Part shown: piece after piece, positions 44,873 through 53,580 of the stretch | How positions within the stretch are numbered: position 1 is the first letter of the stretch | How the letters are laid out: each line of letters starts with the position of its first letter | Assembly (NCBI GenBank): GCA_900317715.1 | Contig: ONHS01000021.1 | Span: 17,928 to 81,927 of the forward strand | Source of the DNA: an uncultured Bacteroidales bacterium | GTDB taxonomy: Bacteria > Bacteroidota > Bacteroidia > Bacteroidales > WCHB1-69 | Length of the DNA: 64,000 bases | Reading direction: 5' to 3' | Position numbers and translations under genes: made by a program | Notes under the pieces: model-generated | What the model was told of the DNA's origin: nothing | What the model saw: the letters and a program-made list of their open reading frames with translations, nothing else | Database searches by the model: none

Positions 44873-46135
44873 GCCCTTGATTTGCCATCCGATGTCAGAA
44901 CGATAGAAGAGATCGGGATGCGCCATTTTTTCAACGCCTTTGTAAGCATCCTGTTTTGCCTCCTGCAGCGTCTTGCCTTTGCCCACAACAAAAAGGACAC
45001 GACCGCCATTGGAGTACAACTGTCCGTTCTCTTCCTTCACGCCCATGCAGAAAACCAGTTGCGGAACATCTGCGGGGTTGTTCAGCGGAATATTTTTGGT
45101 GTAGCTACCAGGATATCCTTTGGCCGCTAAAACCACGCCTAAAAAGGCTTCATCGTAAAACTCAGCTTTAACATCTTTATTCTCAAGAATATCAAGCATT
45201 AACTGTGCGAGGTCGCTCTTGAGTTTCGGGAGCACTACCTCAGTCTCGGGATCGCCGAAACGGGCGTTGAACTCAATCACTTTCGGACCATCCTGGGTCA
45301 GCATCAGACCGCCGTAGAGGATACCGCAGAACGGACAACCTTCTGCTACTAAAGCTTTTGCGGTCGGTTTCATGATGTGCTCCACCGCCCAGTCGATCTG
45401 TGCTTGCGGAATGACAGGCACAGGGGCGTATGCACCCATACCGCCGGTGTTCGGTCCCTTGTCGCCATCGTAGGCGCGCTTGTGGTCTTGCGCAATCACG
45501 AGCGGCACCACCTGTTCGCCGTTCACCAAGGTAAGCAACGAGAATTCAGGGCCTTGCAGAAATTCTTCCATCACCACCTTGCCCTTACCGAAGTGGTTGT
45601 CCAACAACATGTCTTTCAATGCGTTATCTGCTTCTTCCATCGTCATGGCGACCACTACGCCCTTACCGGCAGCCAATCCGTCGTATTTGATGACGATAGG
45701 GGCACCCTGCTCGTTAAGATACTGTTTAGCAGCGTCATAATCCTCAAAAGTGCGGTAAGCTGCTGTAGGAATCTGATACTTGTGCATCAAATCTTTGGCA
45801 AACTCCTTACTGCTTTCAATACGGGCTGCCGCTGCGGTCGGGGCGAAAATGCGCAGTCCTGCAGCACGGAACACCGTCGCGATGTCACAGGCGAGGGCCG
45901 CTTCCGGACCCACCACCGTCAAATCGATATGGTTTTCCAATGCAAAATCACGCAGCTGCTCGCATGCGGTTTCGTCGATGTTGACCAACTTCACTTGCGT
46001 ATTTGTCTGTGCAGCAATGGATAACATGCCAACATTGCCGGGAGCGATAAAAATTTCGGGCTTCAACGCCGATTGAGCCATTTTCCAAGCGATGGCATGC
46101 TCGCGACCACCGCGTCCGATAACTAATATTCTCAT
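44867..46135 (-). CDS. purD: Phosphoribosylamine--glycine ligase
   Basis: A 422-residue GARS, the second step of de novo purine synthesis, joining glycine to 5-phosphoribosylamine. The start IGRGGREHAIAWKMAQS is diagnostic, and the ATP-grasp region (VIKYDGLAAGKGV near 152-164, GEQVVPLVIAQDHKRAYDGDKGPNTGGMGAY near 204-234, FNARFGDPE near 288-296) is intact. It overlaps the upstream transglycosylase gene as ATGA. The C-terminus IKGS and the TAG stop are written in a 7-base repeat array. Confidence 0.95.
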   Translation of the reverse strand: MRILVIGRGGREHAIAWKMAQSALKPEIFIAPGNVGMLSIAAQTNTQVKLVNIDETACEQLRDFALENHIDLTVVGPEAALACDIATVFRAAGLRIFAPTAAAARIESSKEFAKDLMHKYQIPTAAYRTFEDYDAAKQYLNEQGAPIVIKYDGLAAGKGVVVAMTMEEADNALKDMLLDNHFGKGKVVMEEFLQGPEFSLLTLVNGEQVVPLVIAQDHKRAYDGDKGPNTGGMGAYAPVPVIPQAQIDWAVEHIMKPTAKALVAEGCPFCGILYGGLMLTQDGPKVIEFNARFGDPETEVVLPKLKSDLAQLMLDILENKDVKAEFYDEAFLGVVLAAKGYPGSYTKNIPLNNPADVPQLVFCMGVKEENGQLYSNGGRVLFVVGKGKTLQEAKQDAYKGVEKMAHPDLFYRSDIGWQIKGS

Positions 46136-47493
46136 TCTTCTTTTGTTATAGCGAATCCATTGTAGCGCGTCATCACCTGCTCAACATAGTTAACCGTATG
46201 CTTGCCAGGGTAATAACCACATTTTACGACAGGATCGCGGTAATACTCTTTATGTGATTTCTTAATCAGATATTCTGAAACATTCGACCATTTTGTATGA
46301 TCGTCTTCATGCTTTTTACACAACTCAATGGCATCGAGAATGTGTCCGGGTCCAGAATTGTAAGCGGCCACTGTAAAGTAATACAGGTCGTTAGTATCTA
46401 CCTTGTTCCTGAAGATGTTGCACAGGAACGAGATATATTTGGCACCGGCCCAAATCTGGTCTTCCACGGAGGAAGAGTCGGTGATGCCGTAGCGTTCGCA
46501 AGTGACGGGCATCATCTGCATCACGCCGTAACTGCCCCCAAATCCAACCAAATCAGGGATAAACCGTGACTCTTGATAGATGATGGACGAAATCAGACGC
46601 CAATCGAAACCGTATCTACTGGCCGCCTTTTTCATCACCGCGTCGTAATGCGAGGTGCTGTTTTTGCTCTTGCCGAACGACCGCGAGATGACGTAGGAGT
46701 GGGGCGACAAGTACTTTTCACACAGCGATTGATACTTGTTGGTCTCCTTGAAGTTCGTAAGCCATTGATTGATAGAGTCGTTAAGTGTTTTGTAGTGGTT
46801 GTTGAGAATCCATGTGCGCGGGAAATTGTCACCCACGCGCGGCCCGATGGTCAGCTGAGTGTAGAACGGCATCAACGTGATGGCTTCATTGTAGTTGCAG
46901 ATGGCATAATCGATGGTTTTGTCCACCAGCATATCCATCAAATCCTCAATGGCCATATCGGGATTATGCTGCACTTGCCATGACGACGGATCCTCTAAAG
47001 AGCTAAAATCCAACTTGTTGTAATATTTTGCGGAAGTGTTCACGATATGTGGCAACGTATCGTAAGCGCTGTCCTTCTTACGCATGATCAGCACCGGATA
47101 GGTGTAGGCAATCGGTTCGGAAATCGCGATGTAATCCGGTATATAGTTCGCCTTGTCGAAATCGAAACAGACGATGTCATACTTGTTGGAAAGGGCCGTC
47201 AAAAACATCGATTCGGCATCCGCTTCAATGGTAATATCGACGGGACGTTGGAAATCCTTCTCCAACTGCTTCAGGATATCATACTGGAAACCAATCACAG
47301 AACCTTGATACACAAAGTAATCGGCAGCATGATAGAACAGGCACACAGACAACGTGTCGCTGTGTACCTGATGTTTTCTTTCCAGTTTGGGAATATGCAA
47401 TTTAGGTAACACCCGCCCACGCGAAGAAATGATAATCAACAGTAGGAGGGTCGCGATGATTAGGAAAAGATAACTATAATGTTTCCTATTCAA
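46132..47493 (-). CDS. MltF-like membrane-bound lytic transglycosylase
   Basis: A 453-residue protein with a membrane anchor (about 8-25), a solute-binding-protein-like domain (about 48-265) and a lytic transglycosylase (SLT) domain. The SLT catalytic Glu is in IYQESRF near residue 310, followed by GVMQMMPVTCERYG and AAYNSGPGHI, the usual goose-type motifs. It cuts peptidoglycan glycan strands. This layout is that of MltF. Its stop overlaps the purD start. Confidence 0.9.
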   Translation of the reverse strand: MNRKHYSYLFLIIATLLLLIIISSRGRVLPKLHIPKLERKHQVHSDTLSVCLFYHAADYFVYQGSVIGFQYDILKQLEKDFQRPVDITIEADAESMFLTALSNKYDIVCFDFDKANYIPDYIAISEPIAYTYPVLIMRKKDSAYDTLPHIVNTSAKYYNKLDFSSLEDPSSWQVQHNPDMAIEDLMDMLVDKTIDYAICNYNEAITLMPFYTQLTIGPRVGDNFPRTWILNNHYKTLNDSINQWLTNFKETNKYQSLCEKYLSPHSYVISRSFGKSKNSTSHYDAVMKKAASRYGFDWRLISSIIYQESRFIPDLVGFGGSYGVMQMMPVTCERYGITDSSSVEDQIWAGAKYISFLCNIFRNKVDTNDLYYFTVAAYNSGPGHILDAIELCKKHEDDHTKWSNVSEYLIKKSHKEYYRDPVVKCGYYPGKHTVNYVEQVMTRYNGFAITKEE

Positions 47494-47503
47494 AATCAGT
47501 TAT

Positions 47504-47932
47504 TTAGTTAGTCTCGACCATCATGATGGACTTCTCTGTCGTTTCTCCTTCGTTCACTTGTATCTGAGTGGTACCTGTGTATTTGGTGATGGTAACGATA
47601 GAGCTGTCAAATTCATCATAGACAGTGTCAATTTTCACCGCATTGACAATCAGCAAAGCAGGATATTCAAGCGTATAGGTGAAGACGCCTTGGGCATTGG
47701 TAAGTACATTTTGCACTTTCGCGATGTCGGGTCTCACAGCCATTCCGGCGTTGTATTTCACCGTATCAAAGGAAATACTGGCGAACGGCACCAAAGTATC
47801 CGGGTCCAAACCGTTTCTGGAGTAAAAACAGGACACTTTCAAGTTGCAGGAATGATCTTTCTTGCATTGGACAAAGAAAAACATGCCTATGACAGCAACC
47901 ATGATCGGCAAAAAAATTCTCATTTTTTTCAT
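47504..47932 (-). CDS. Putative lipoprotein, unknown function
   Basis: A 142-residue protein with an N-terminal hydrophobic stretch ending FFFVQCKKD, which reads as a lipobox with the acceptor Cys23. The mature part is beta-rich (YTLEYPALLIVNAVKI, SSIVTITKYTGTTQIQVNEG), with three Cys early. I do not recognise the family. It is the gene upstream of the MltF-like one by 10 bases and in the same direction. Confidence 0.55.
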   Translation of the reverse strand: MKKMRIFLPIMVAVIGMFFFVQCKKDHSCNLKVSCFYSRNGLDPDTLVPFASISFDTVKYNAGMAVRPDIAKVQNVLTNAQGVFTYTLEYPALLIVNAVKIDTVYDEFDSSIVTITKYTGTTQIQVNEGETTEKSIMMVETN

Positions 47933-47958
47933 AAAGCTTTATTTCTAAAAACAAAGGG

Positions 47959-47966
47959 CAAAAATA
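47959..47966 (-). promoter_or_regulatory. -7 element for the 47504-47932 lipoprotein gene
   Basis: TATTTTTG on the minus strand fits TAnnTTTG, 26 bases before the ATG. It may drive the whole lipoprotein-mltF-purD series. Confidence 0.55.
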
Positions 47967-48093
47967 CTAAATATTTCATAACGCACCATCATCTCATTTT
48001 ATTATCAGCAAAATAAATCTTCCCAAAGTGATGTCGGGCTTAAACAATCGGGAAAATTGTAAAGGAAAAGCGTACTCATATTGGATAATTTTG

Positions 48094-48101
48094 TATTTTT
48101 G
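48094..48101 (+). promoter_or_regulatory. -7 element for lspA
   Basis: TATTTTTG fits TAnnTTTG, with TTGG upstream at about 48081. It is 50 bases before the TTG start of lspA. Confidence 0.6.
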
Positions 48102-48151
48102 CCGTTTAATCTTCAAAAAAAGGACTTTATCATATTAAAAAAACGGAAGAA

Positions 48152-48820
48152 TTGAAAAAGAAATACGCTTGGATTGCTGCAATTGTTGTGATTTTGCTCA
48201 TACTGATTGACCAACTCATCAAATTTTGGGTGAAAACCAACATGACCATAGGGGAGACGATCCCTCTGCTGGGACAATGGTTCAACTTACATTTTGTGGA
48301 AAACGAAGGCATGGCTTTCGGAATCAGTTTCGGGAAACAAATCGGCAAGTTTCTACTCTCCCTCGTGCGCATACTGCTGGTAGGTGTTCTCTGCTGGTAT
48401 TTTGTCAAACGACTGAAAGAAAACAAGATGGATGGTGTCGTGTTGACGATTTTCTGTCTGGTGGTCGCCGGTGCATTGGGCAACATCATCGACAGTATGT
48501 TCTACGGCATCTGGTTCACGGAAAGCGACTTCTTGGAAGCCGCCAAATGGTCGCCTGGACACGGTTATGCGCCGTTTTTCTTCGGAAAAGTGGTGGACAT
48601 GTTCTATCTGAAGCTTTTCCCGATTCCAGAAAAATTCCCGCTTTGGGGTGGTTCTTACTTCTTCCCCGCCATCTTCAACTTCGCTGACTCCTGCATCACA
48701 ATCGGTATCGTCCTGGCAATCATTTTTAACAAACGGATTTTCAACGATTTAGAGAAAAAAGAGGATGAGGGTGTAATAAATGACGGGGTTGAGGCATCTG
48801 ATGTAGAGAGTAGGCAATAG
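48152..48820 (+). CDS. lspA: Lipoprotein signal peptidase (signal peptidase II)
   Basis: A 222-residue polytopic aspartyl protease that cleaves lipoprotein signal peptides at the inner membrane. The motifs ILIDQLIKFW near 17, NEGMAF near 52, and the catalytic Asp pair in GKVVDMFY near 149 and FNFADSCI near 175 are present. It is longer than the E. coli form (164) owing to a 25-residue insert (about 117-142) and a charged tail. There is no ATG in this frame before KKKYAW, so the start is TTG. The tail ESRQ and its TAG stop lie in a 7-base repeat array. Confidence 0.93.
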   Translation: MKKKYAWIAAIVVILLILIDQLIKFWVKTNMTIGETIPLLGQWFNLHFVENEGMAFGISFGKQIGKFLLSLVRILLVGVLCWYFVKRLKENKMDGVVLTIFCLVVAGALGNIIDSMFYGIWFTESDFLEAAKWSPGHGYAPFFFGKVVDMFYLKLFPIPEKFPLWGGSYFFPAIFNFADSCITIGIVLAIIFNKRIFNDLEKKEDEGVINDGVEASDVESRQ

Positions 48821-48881
48821 GCAATAGGGAGTAGGCCTTAGAATTAAGGGTCAAGGGTCGAGGGTCGAGTCAATAGTCTAA
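48805..48881. repeat. 7-base tandem array containing the lspA stop codon
   Basis: Eleven in-phase units: AGAGAGT, AGGCAAT twice, AGGGAGT, AGGCCTT, AGAATTA, AGGGTCA, AGGGTCG twice, AGTCAAT, AGTCTAA. The lspA stop (48818-48820) spans the second and third units. Confidence 0.9.
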
Positions 48882-48926
48882 GTTTAAGATAATAATCAAA
48901 GTTCAAATAAACAAATCAAAAGTACT

Positions 48927-51086
48927 ATGAAATTTTTAACCTTTTTGAAAAAACAACTGCTGTTAGTGGCAGTTTTGGCGATCACGGCGCCGGTTTTTGC
49001 CGTGAATCCGCCAGATGAGGGCATGTGGTTGCCTATGTTCATCAAAAATTACAACTACGCGCAGATGCAGAAGATGGGTCTGAGACTGACCGCTGAGCAA
49101 CTGTACGACATCAACCACTCTTCCTTGAAGGACGCTATCGTGCAATTGGGCGACGGTTTCTGCACGGGCGAGATCGTCTCCAAAGACGGTTTGATGTTCA
49201 CGAACCACCACTGTGGTTACTCTTCTGTCGTGGAACTCTCCAGTGTGGAGCACGACTACCTCAACAACGGTTTCTTTGCCATGAGCAAGGAAGAGGAATT
49301 GCCGGTGAATTTCCACGTGCATTTCCTTGAAAGAATGGAAGATGTGACCAGCATCGTGTTGGCGAAGGTGGATGAAAAGACCACAGAGAGCGAACGCGCA
49401 AAATATGTGGAAGAGGCCATCAAGAAACTGAAAAAGGAGAATTCCGCTGACGGTCGCTACAAAGTGGTGGTGAAACCCTTCTACGAAGGCAACGAGTACT
49501 ACATGTTCGTTTACACCATGTATGAGGATGTGCGCCTCGTGGTGGCTCCCCCGAGTGCCATCGGTAAATTCGGTGGCGACACCGACAACTGGATGTGGCC
49601 TCGTCACACGGGCGACTTCACCGTGTTCCGCATCTACACCGCTCCCGACGGTTCCCCCGCGAAATACTCTAAGGACAACGTTCCGATGAAACCGAAACAC
49701 TATCTGCCTATCAGCTTAAAAGGCTATCAACCTGGCGATTACACCATGATTTGGGGTTACCCCGGCACCACCAACCGCTTCATGACCTCCTACGAGGTGC
49801 AGAACGAGATCAACATCAACGCTCCCGCTATCTATGAGCCGTTGGATATCATCCTGCCCGTGATGCACGATGCCATGGAAGCCGATAACAAGGTGAATCT
49901 TCAATATGCCGACAAACACGCCAGTCTGGCTAACTACTGGAAAAACCAACACGGTGAGGTGGAGAGCTTGAAAGCCCTCAAAGTGGTGGAATCCAAAGCC
50001 AAACAAGAGGCTGAACTGACCAAATGGATCAACGCCGACAAGACCCGCAAGGAGAAATATGGCAACTGTCTTGCCGAAATCGAAAAGATCTGCAAGGAAG
50101 TAGATGGTGCCAAATACAAATCCGCATTGAACGGCAATCTGCAGTTCTCTGCTTCTCCCACGTTGCTTGCTACTCTGCGTCTGCAAGGCCAGCTGAAACT
50201 CGACAAAGGGGAAAAGAAATTCGACGACAGCAAAGTGGAAAAACTGTTGAAGGCGTTTGACAAGTACAACAACGACACCGATCCCGCCACGGAAGCCAAA
50301 ATCGTGGTCGCTTGCCTCAAAACATGGGAAGGCCATTCCGATGCCAACCGTCCTGACCTTACGTTCTTCACCAAGAACTACAAAGGCAACTACGATGCTT
50401 TCGAGAAGGCTATGCTCAACTCCATTTTCATCAGCAAAGATAATTTCGAGAAATTCTTAAAGAAACCCTCTAATAAGGTGCTTGAGAGCGATCCCTCTTA
50501 TCAATATTTCCAAGCGTTGCTGCAATATGTGATGTCAGCCTCCTCCGCCATGGATGTGGAAGAGAAGCTGGAAGTTCCGCGCCGCACTTACATTGCCGCT
50601 TTGAAGGAGATGAATGCTTCCACGCCGATGTATCCGGATGCCAACAGCACCATGCGTACCACTTTCGGTACCATTTGCGACTACTATCCTGCTGATGGTG
50701 TGCACTATAACTACTACACCACCACCAAGGGTATCCTCGAAAAAGAGATTCCTGGCGATTTCGAATTTGACGTGCCTGCAAAGTTGAAAGACCTCATCTT
50801 GAAGAAAGATTTCGGTCAATACTTGGATAAAGACGGTACAATGCATGTCTGCTTCCTCTCCAACAACGACATCACCGGTGGTAACTCTGGCAGCCCGATC
50901 ATGAACGGTAATGGAGAACTCATCGGTTTGGCTTTCGACGGCAACTGGGAAGCATTGAGCAGCGACATCGTCTTCAACACCGATCTTCAACGCTGTATCA
51001 ACGTTGACGTCCGCTACGTCCTCTTCGTCATCGACAAGTACGGCGGTGCCGGTTATCTGTTGAAAGAAATGGACATTCGCAAATAA
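48927..51086 (+). CDS. dpp7: S46 family dipeptidyl-peptidase, DPP7 type
   Basis: A 719-residue secreted S46 serine peptidase that removes dipeptides from peptide N-termini in the periplasm. After the signal peptide (to FAV, 1-26) comes the chymotrypsin-like fold with TNHHCGY (catalytic His pair H94-H95) and GGNSGSP (catalytic S654). The residue 18 after the catalytic Ser is G672, in LAFDGNWE. In S46 enzymes a Gly here marks DPP7, which prefers hydrophobic P1 residues, while an Arg marks the acidic-residue DPP11. Expected role: amino-acid supply from peptides. Confidence 0.93.
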   Translation: MKFLTFLKKQLLLVAVLAITAPVFAVNPPDEGMWLPMFIKNYNYAQMQKMGLRLTAEQLYDINHSSLKDAIVQLGDGFCTGEIVSKDGLMFTNHHCGYSSVVELSSVEHDYLNNGFFAMSKEEELPVNFHVHFLERMEDVTSIVLAKVDEKTTESERAKYVEEAIKKLKKENSADGRYKVVVKPFYEGNEYYMFVYTMYEDVRLVVAPPSAIGKFGGDTDNWMWPRHTGDFTVFRIYTAPDGSPAKYSKDNVPMKPKHYLPISLKGYQPGDYTMIWGYPGTTNRFMTSYEVQNEININAPAIYEPLDIILPVMHDAMEADNKVNLQYADKHASLANYWKNQHGEVESLKALKVVESKAKQEAELTKWINADKTRKEKYGNCLAEIEKICKEVDGAKYKSALNGNLQFSASPTLLATLRLQGQLKLDKGEKKFDDSKVEKLLKAFDKYNNDTDPATEAKIVVACLKTWEGHSDANRPDLTFFTKNYKGNYDAFEKAMLNSIFISKDNFEKFLKKPSNKVLESDPSYQYFQALLQYVMSASSAMDVEEKLEVPRRTYIAALKEMNASTPMYPDANSTMRTTFGTICDYYPADGVHYNYYTTTKGILEKEIPGDFEFDVPAKLKDLILKKDFGQYLDKDGTMHVCFLSNNDITGGNSGSPIMNGNGELIGLAFDGNWEALSSDIVFNTDLQRCINVDVRYVLFVIDKYGGAGYLLKEMDIRK

Positions 51087-51113
51087 TTAGGAATTTTATT
51101 GAAATCCTATATT

Positions 51114-51141
51114 GTAGAGACGTGCCATGGCGCGTCTCTAC
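51114..51141. repeat. GAGACG hairpin repeat, copy 2
   Basis: GTAGAGACG / CGTCTCTAC with a GCCATGGC core, nearly identical to 1729-1756. It lies between the dpp7 and recG 3' ends. Confidence 0.88.
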
Positions 51142-51159
51142 GTGTTTTAAATAGAACCA

Positions 51160-51204
51160 GTAGAGACGCATGATTTTGTGAGACGCAAGATTTTGCGTCT
51201 CTAC
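51160..51204. repeat. GAGACG hairpin repeat, double form
   Basis: GTAGAGACGCATGATTTTG then an inner palindrome AGACGCAAGATTTTGCGTCT (51180-51199), closing with CTCTAC. The outer and inner parts share the GAGACGC start. Confidence 0.8.
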
Positions 51205-51226
51205 GTTTGTTTTAATGGATTCAATA

Positions 51227-53347
51227 TCAACTGATAACACTCCAGTTGGTGTCACGTCGCATCTGTTTTTCCAGCGTTTCGGCGAGACGTTTGTGTTCGG
51301 GCAACGAGAGGTCGGGGTCTTTCTCCAGTATCTGTTGGGCGTAGTTGCGGGTGTAGGCCACCAACTTTTCGTCTTTGGTGAGGTCGGCGATTTTGAAGTC
51401 GAGCATACCGCTTTGGCGGGTACCTTGCAGGTCGCCGGGACCGCGCAACTGCAGGTCGATATTGGCGATTTCGAAGCCGTCGTTAGTCTCCACCATCGCA
51501 TTCAGGCGCTTGCGACCCTCGGTGGAGAGCTCGTATTTGGACATGAGAATGCAGTACGACTGATTGCCGCCACGCCCTACCCTACCGCGTAGCTGATGCA
51601 GCTGCGAGAGTCCGAAGCGCTCGGCATTTTCGATGACCATCACTGTGGCATTCGGCACATCAATACCCACCTCAATCACCGTAGTGGAGAGCAAAATCTG
51701 GATCTGCCCCTTCTTGAAACAGTTCATGGTGTAATCCTTCTCCTCGGCCTTCATCTTGCCGTGTACCACCCCGATACTGTATTCCGGTGGCGGGAAACTG
51801 CGCTCGATAGCTTCGTAACCTGCCTGTAAATCAAGTAAATCCAGCGCCTCTGACTCCTGAATCAAAGGATAGACGACGAACACTTGCCGTCCTTCCGCAA
51901 TCTGCTGTTTCAAGAAACCGAACATTTTGAGGCGGTCTTTCTCGTAATAATGCAATGTGACAATAGGTTTACGTCCCGCGGGCAGCTCGTCAATGACGGA
52001 GACATCCAAATCGCCATAGAGGGTCATCGCCAAAGTGCGCGGAATCGGCGTGGCGGTCATCACTAAAATGTGCGGCGGTATAGTTCCGCTCTTGCGCCAC
52101 AATTTTGCCCGCTGCTCCACCCCAAAACGATGTTGCTCGTCAATAACGACAATTCCTAACTTGTTGAAAACCACGTTGTCTTCGATAAGTGCATGCGTGC
52201 CGATGAGGATATTCACCTGCCCGTTTTCCAAGTCGGCGAGCAGCTGTTTGCGCTTGGCCGTTTTGGTGGAGCCAGACAGGAATTCGACGCGTAACCCCAA
52301 GGGTTCCAGCTGTTTGCTGATTTTTTCGTAATGTTGGGTGGCGAGGATTTCCGTCGGAGCCATCATACAGGCTTGATAACCATTATCGATAGCCAACAGC
52401 ATGCTGAAAAGCGCGATAATCGTTTTGCCGCTGCCCACATCGCCTTGTAGCAGACGGTTCATCTGACGACCGCTGCCCACATCGCCGCGAATCTCCCTGA
52501 GCACCCGTTTCTGCGCATTGGTAAGGTCGAACGGCAAGCATTCCTTATAGAAAGTGTTAAAATAATGTCCTACTTGCGAGAAGACAAAGCCCTCGAAGCG
52601 GTTGGTATTTATCAGTTTGAGTTTCAGCAGTTTAAGCTGCGTAAAGAAGAGCTCGTCGAACTTCAGACGAAGGGCAGCCTGCGACAGTTTCTGGTTGTCC
52701 TCAGGATAATGGATGTTGACAAGCGCATCGCGCAAGGTCATCAGGTGCAGCTCCTCCACCATCTCTCGTGGCATGGTTTCCGGGATGATGTCCTTGACCT
52801 GAGCCAGCAGATTGGCAGTCAGCTTGGACATTGCCTTGGAATCCAGCGATTTCTTCTTAGCCGTCTCTGAGGTGTTGTAGAGGGGCTGGAAACGCAGCGA
52901 GACGGGCGAATTCTGCTGTTGTGCCGGATCGATGAGCTCCGGATGGGTGATGTTCCACCGCCCGTTAAAAAGTGTCGGTTTGCCAAAGATGACGAACTCG
53001 GTGCGCGATCTCAGTACATCTTGCACCCAACGGATGCCGTTGAACCAAACCAACTCGATGCTGCCGGTCTCGTCGGAGAAGGTCGCGGTGAGCCGCATCG
53101 CCCGCATCTGACCCACAATGCGTATATCCTTGATAGTACCGCGCAAAAGAATATAACCGCCGTCGTTCACAATGTCGCTGACGTGATACACGTGCGACTT
53201 GTCAATGTGGCGGTAGGGAAAATAATACAATAAGTCGTTAAAAGTCTGGATATTGAACTCCTTGCGGAGCACAGCACCGCGCTTTTCACCCACTCCTTTC
53301 AGGAATTCGATGGGCGTTTGTAGTAAGTCTGTGGTTGGTGTAGTCAT
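51227..53347 (-). CDS. recG: ATP-dependent DNA helicase RecG
   Basis: A 706-residue RecG, the branch-migrating helicase that rescues stalled forks and Holliday junctions. The wedge/OB domain is in the N-terminal third (about 65-160), followed by the SF2 motor with MNRLLQGDVGSGKTIIAL (Walker A), MAPTEILATQH, VVIDEQHRFGV (DEQH), VMTATPIPRTLA, TTVIEVGIDVPNAT and LRGRVGRGGNQSYC. All motifs are intact and the length is normal. Confidence 0.97.
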   Translation of the reverse strand: MTTPTTDLLQTPIEFLKGVGEKRGAVLRKEFNIQTFNDLLYYFPYRHIDKSHVYHVSDIVNDGGYILLRGTIKDIRIVGQMRAMRLTATFSDETGSIELVWFNGIRWVQDVLRSRTEFVIFGKPTLFNGRWNITHPELIDPAQQQNSPVSLRFQPLYNTSETAKKKSLDSKAMSKLTANLLAQVKDIIPETMPREMVEELHLMTLRDALVNIHYPEDNQKLSQAALRLKFDELFFTQLKLLKLKLINTNRFEGFVFSQVGHYFNTFYKECLPFDLTNAQKRVLREIRGDVGSGRQMNRLLQGDVGSGKTIIALFSMLLAIDNGYQACMMAPTEILATQHYEKISKQLEPLGLRVEFLSGSTKTAKRKQLLADLENGQVNILIGTHALIEDNVVFNKLGIVVIDEQHRFGVEQRAKLWRKSGTIPPHILVMTATPIPRTLAMTLYGDLDVSVIDELPAGRKPIVTLHYYEKDRLKMFGFLKQQIAEGRQVFVVYPLIQESEALDLLDLQAGYEAIERSFPPPEYSIGVVHGKMKAEEKDYTMNCFKKGQIQILLSTTVIEVGIDVPNATVMVIENAERFGLSQLHQLRGRVGRGGNQSYCILMSKYELSTEGRKRLNAMVETNDGFEIANIDLQLRGPGDLQGTRQSGMLDFKIADLTKDEKLVAYTRNYAQQILEKDPDLSLPEHKRLAETLEKQMRRDTNWSVIS

Positions 53348-53370
53348 TGATTGAGTAGTTATAAGGTTAA

Positions 53371-53580
53371 TAGTTTAAGGTTTAGGGTTTAGGGTTTAGG
53401 GTTTATGGTTTAAGGTTTAGGGTTTAAGGTTTAGGGTTTATGGTTTATGGTTTAGAGGTTAAAAGGCAATAGGGAATAGACAATAGTCAAAAGTCATACG
53501 TCATACGTCTAAGTTCTATGTCTAAGTCCTATGTTTAAGTTCTAATAGCCAAAAGCGAATAGCTAAAAGCCAAAAGCTAA
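53371..53580. repeat. Large mosaic 7-base repeat locus, 30 units
   Basis: Thirty consecutive 7-base steps with no loss of phase. They start as twelve (N)GGTTTA-type units (TAGTTTA, AGGTTTA, GGGTTTA, TGGTTTA), pass through GAGGTTA, AAAGGCA, ATAGGGA, ATAGACA, ATAGTCA, AAAGTCA and TACGTCA, and end as TAGCCAA, AAGCGAA, TAGCTAA, AAGCCAA, AAGCTAA. The middle TCTAAGT/TCTATG part also reads as alternating 6- and 7-base steps. The aminotransferase stop codon is in the last unit. It fills the gap between recG and the aminotransferase. Confidence 0.92.

Noticed and set aside
53371..53580. TTTAGGG-type repeats read as a plant telomere or eukaryotic contamination
   Set aside because: The units grade into other heptamers within the same array and similar arrays occur at other sites between ordinary bacterial genes.
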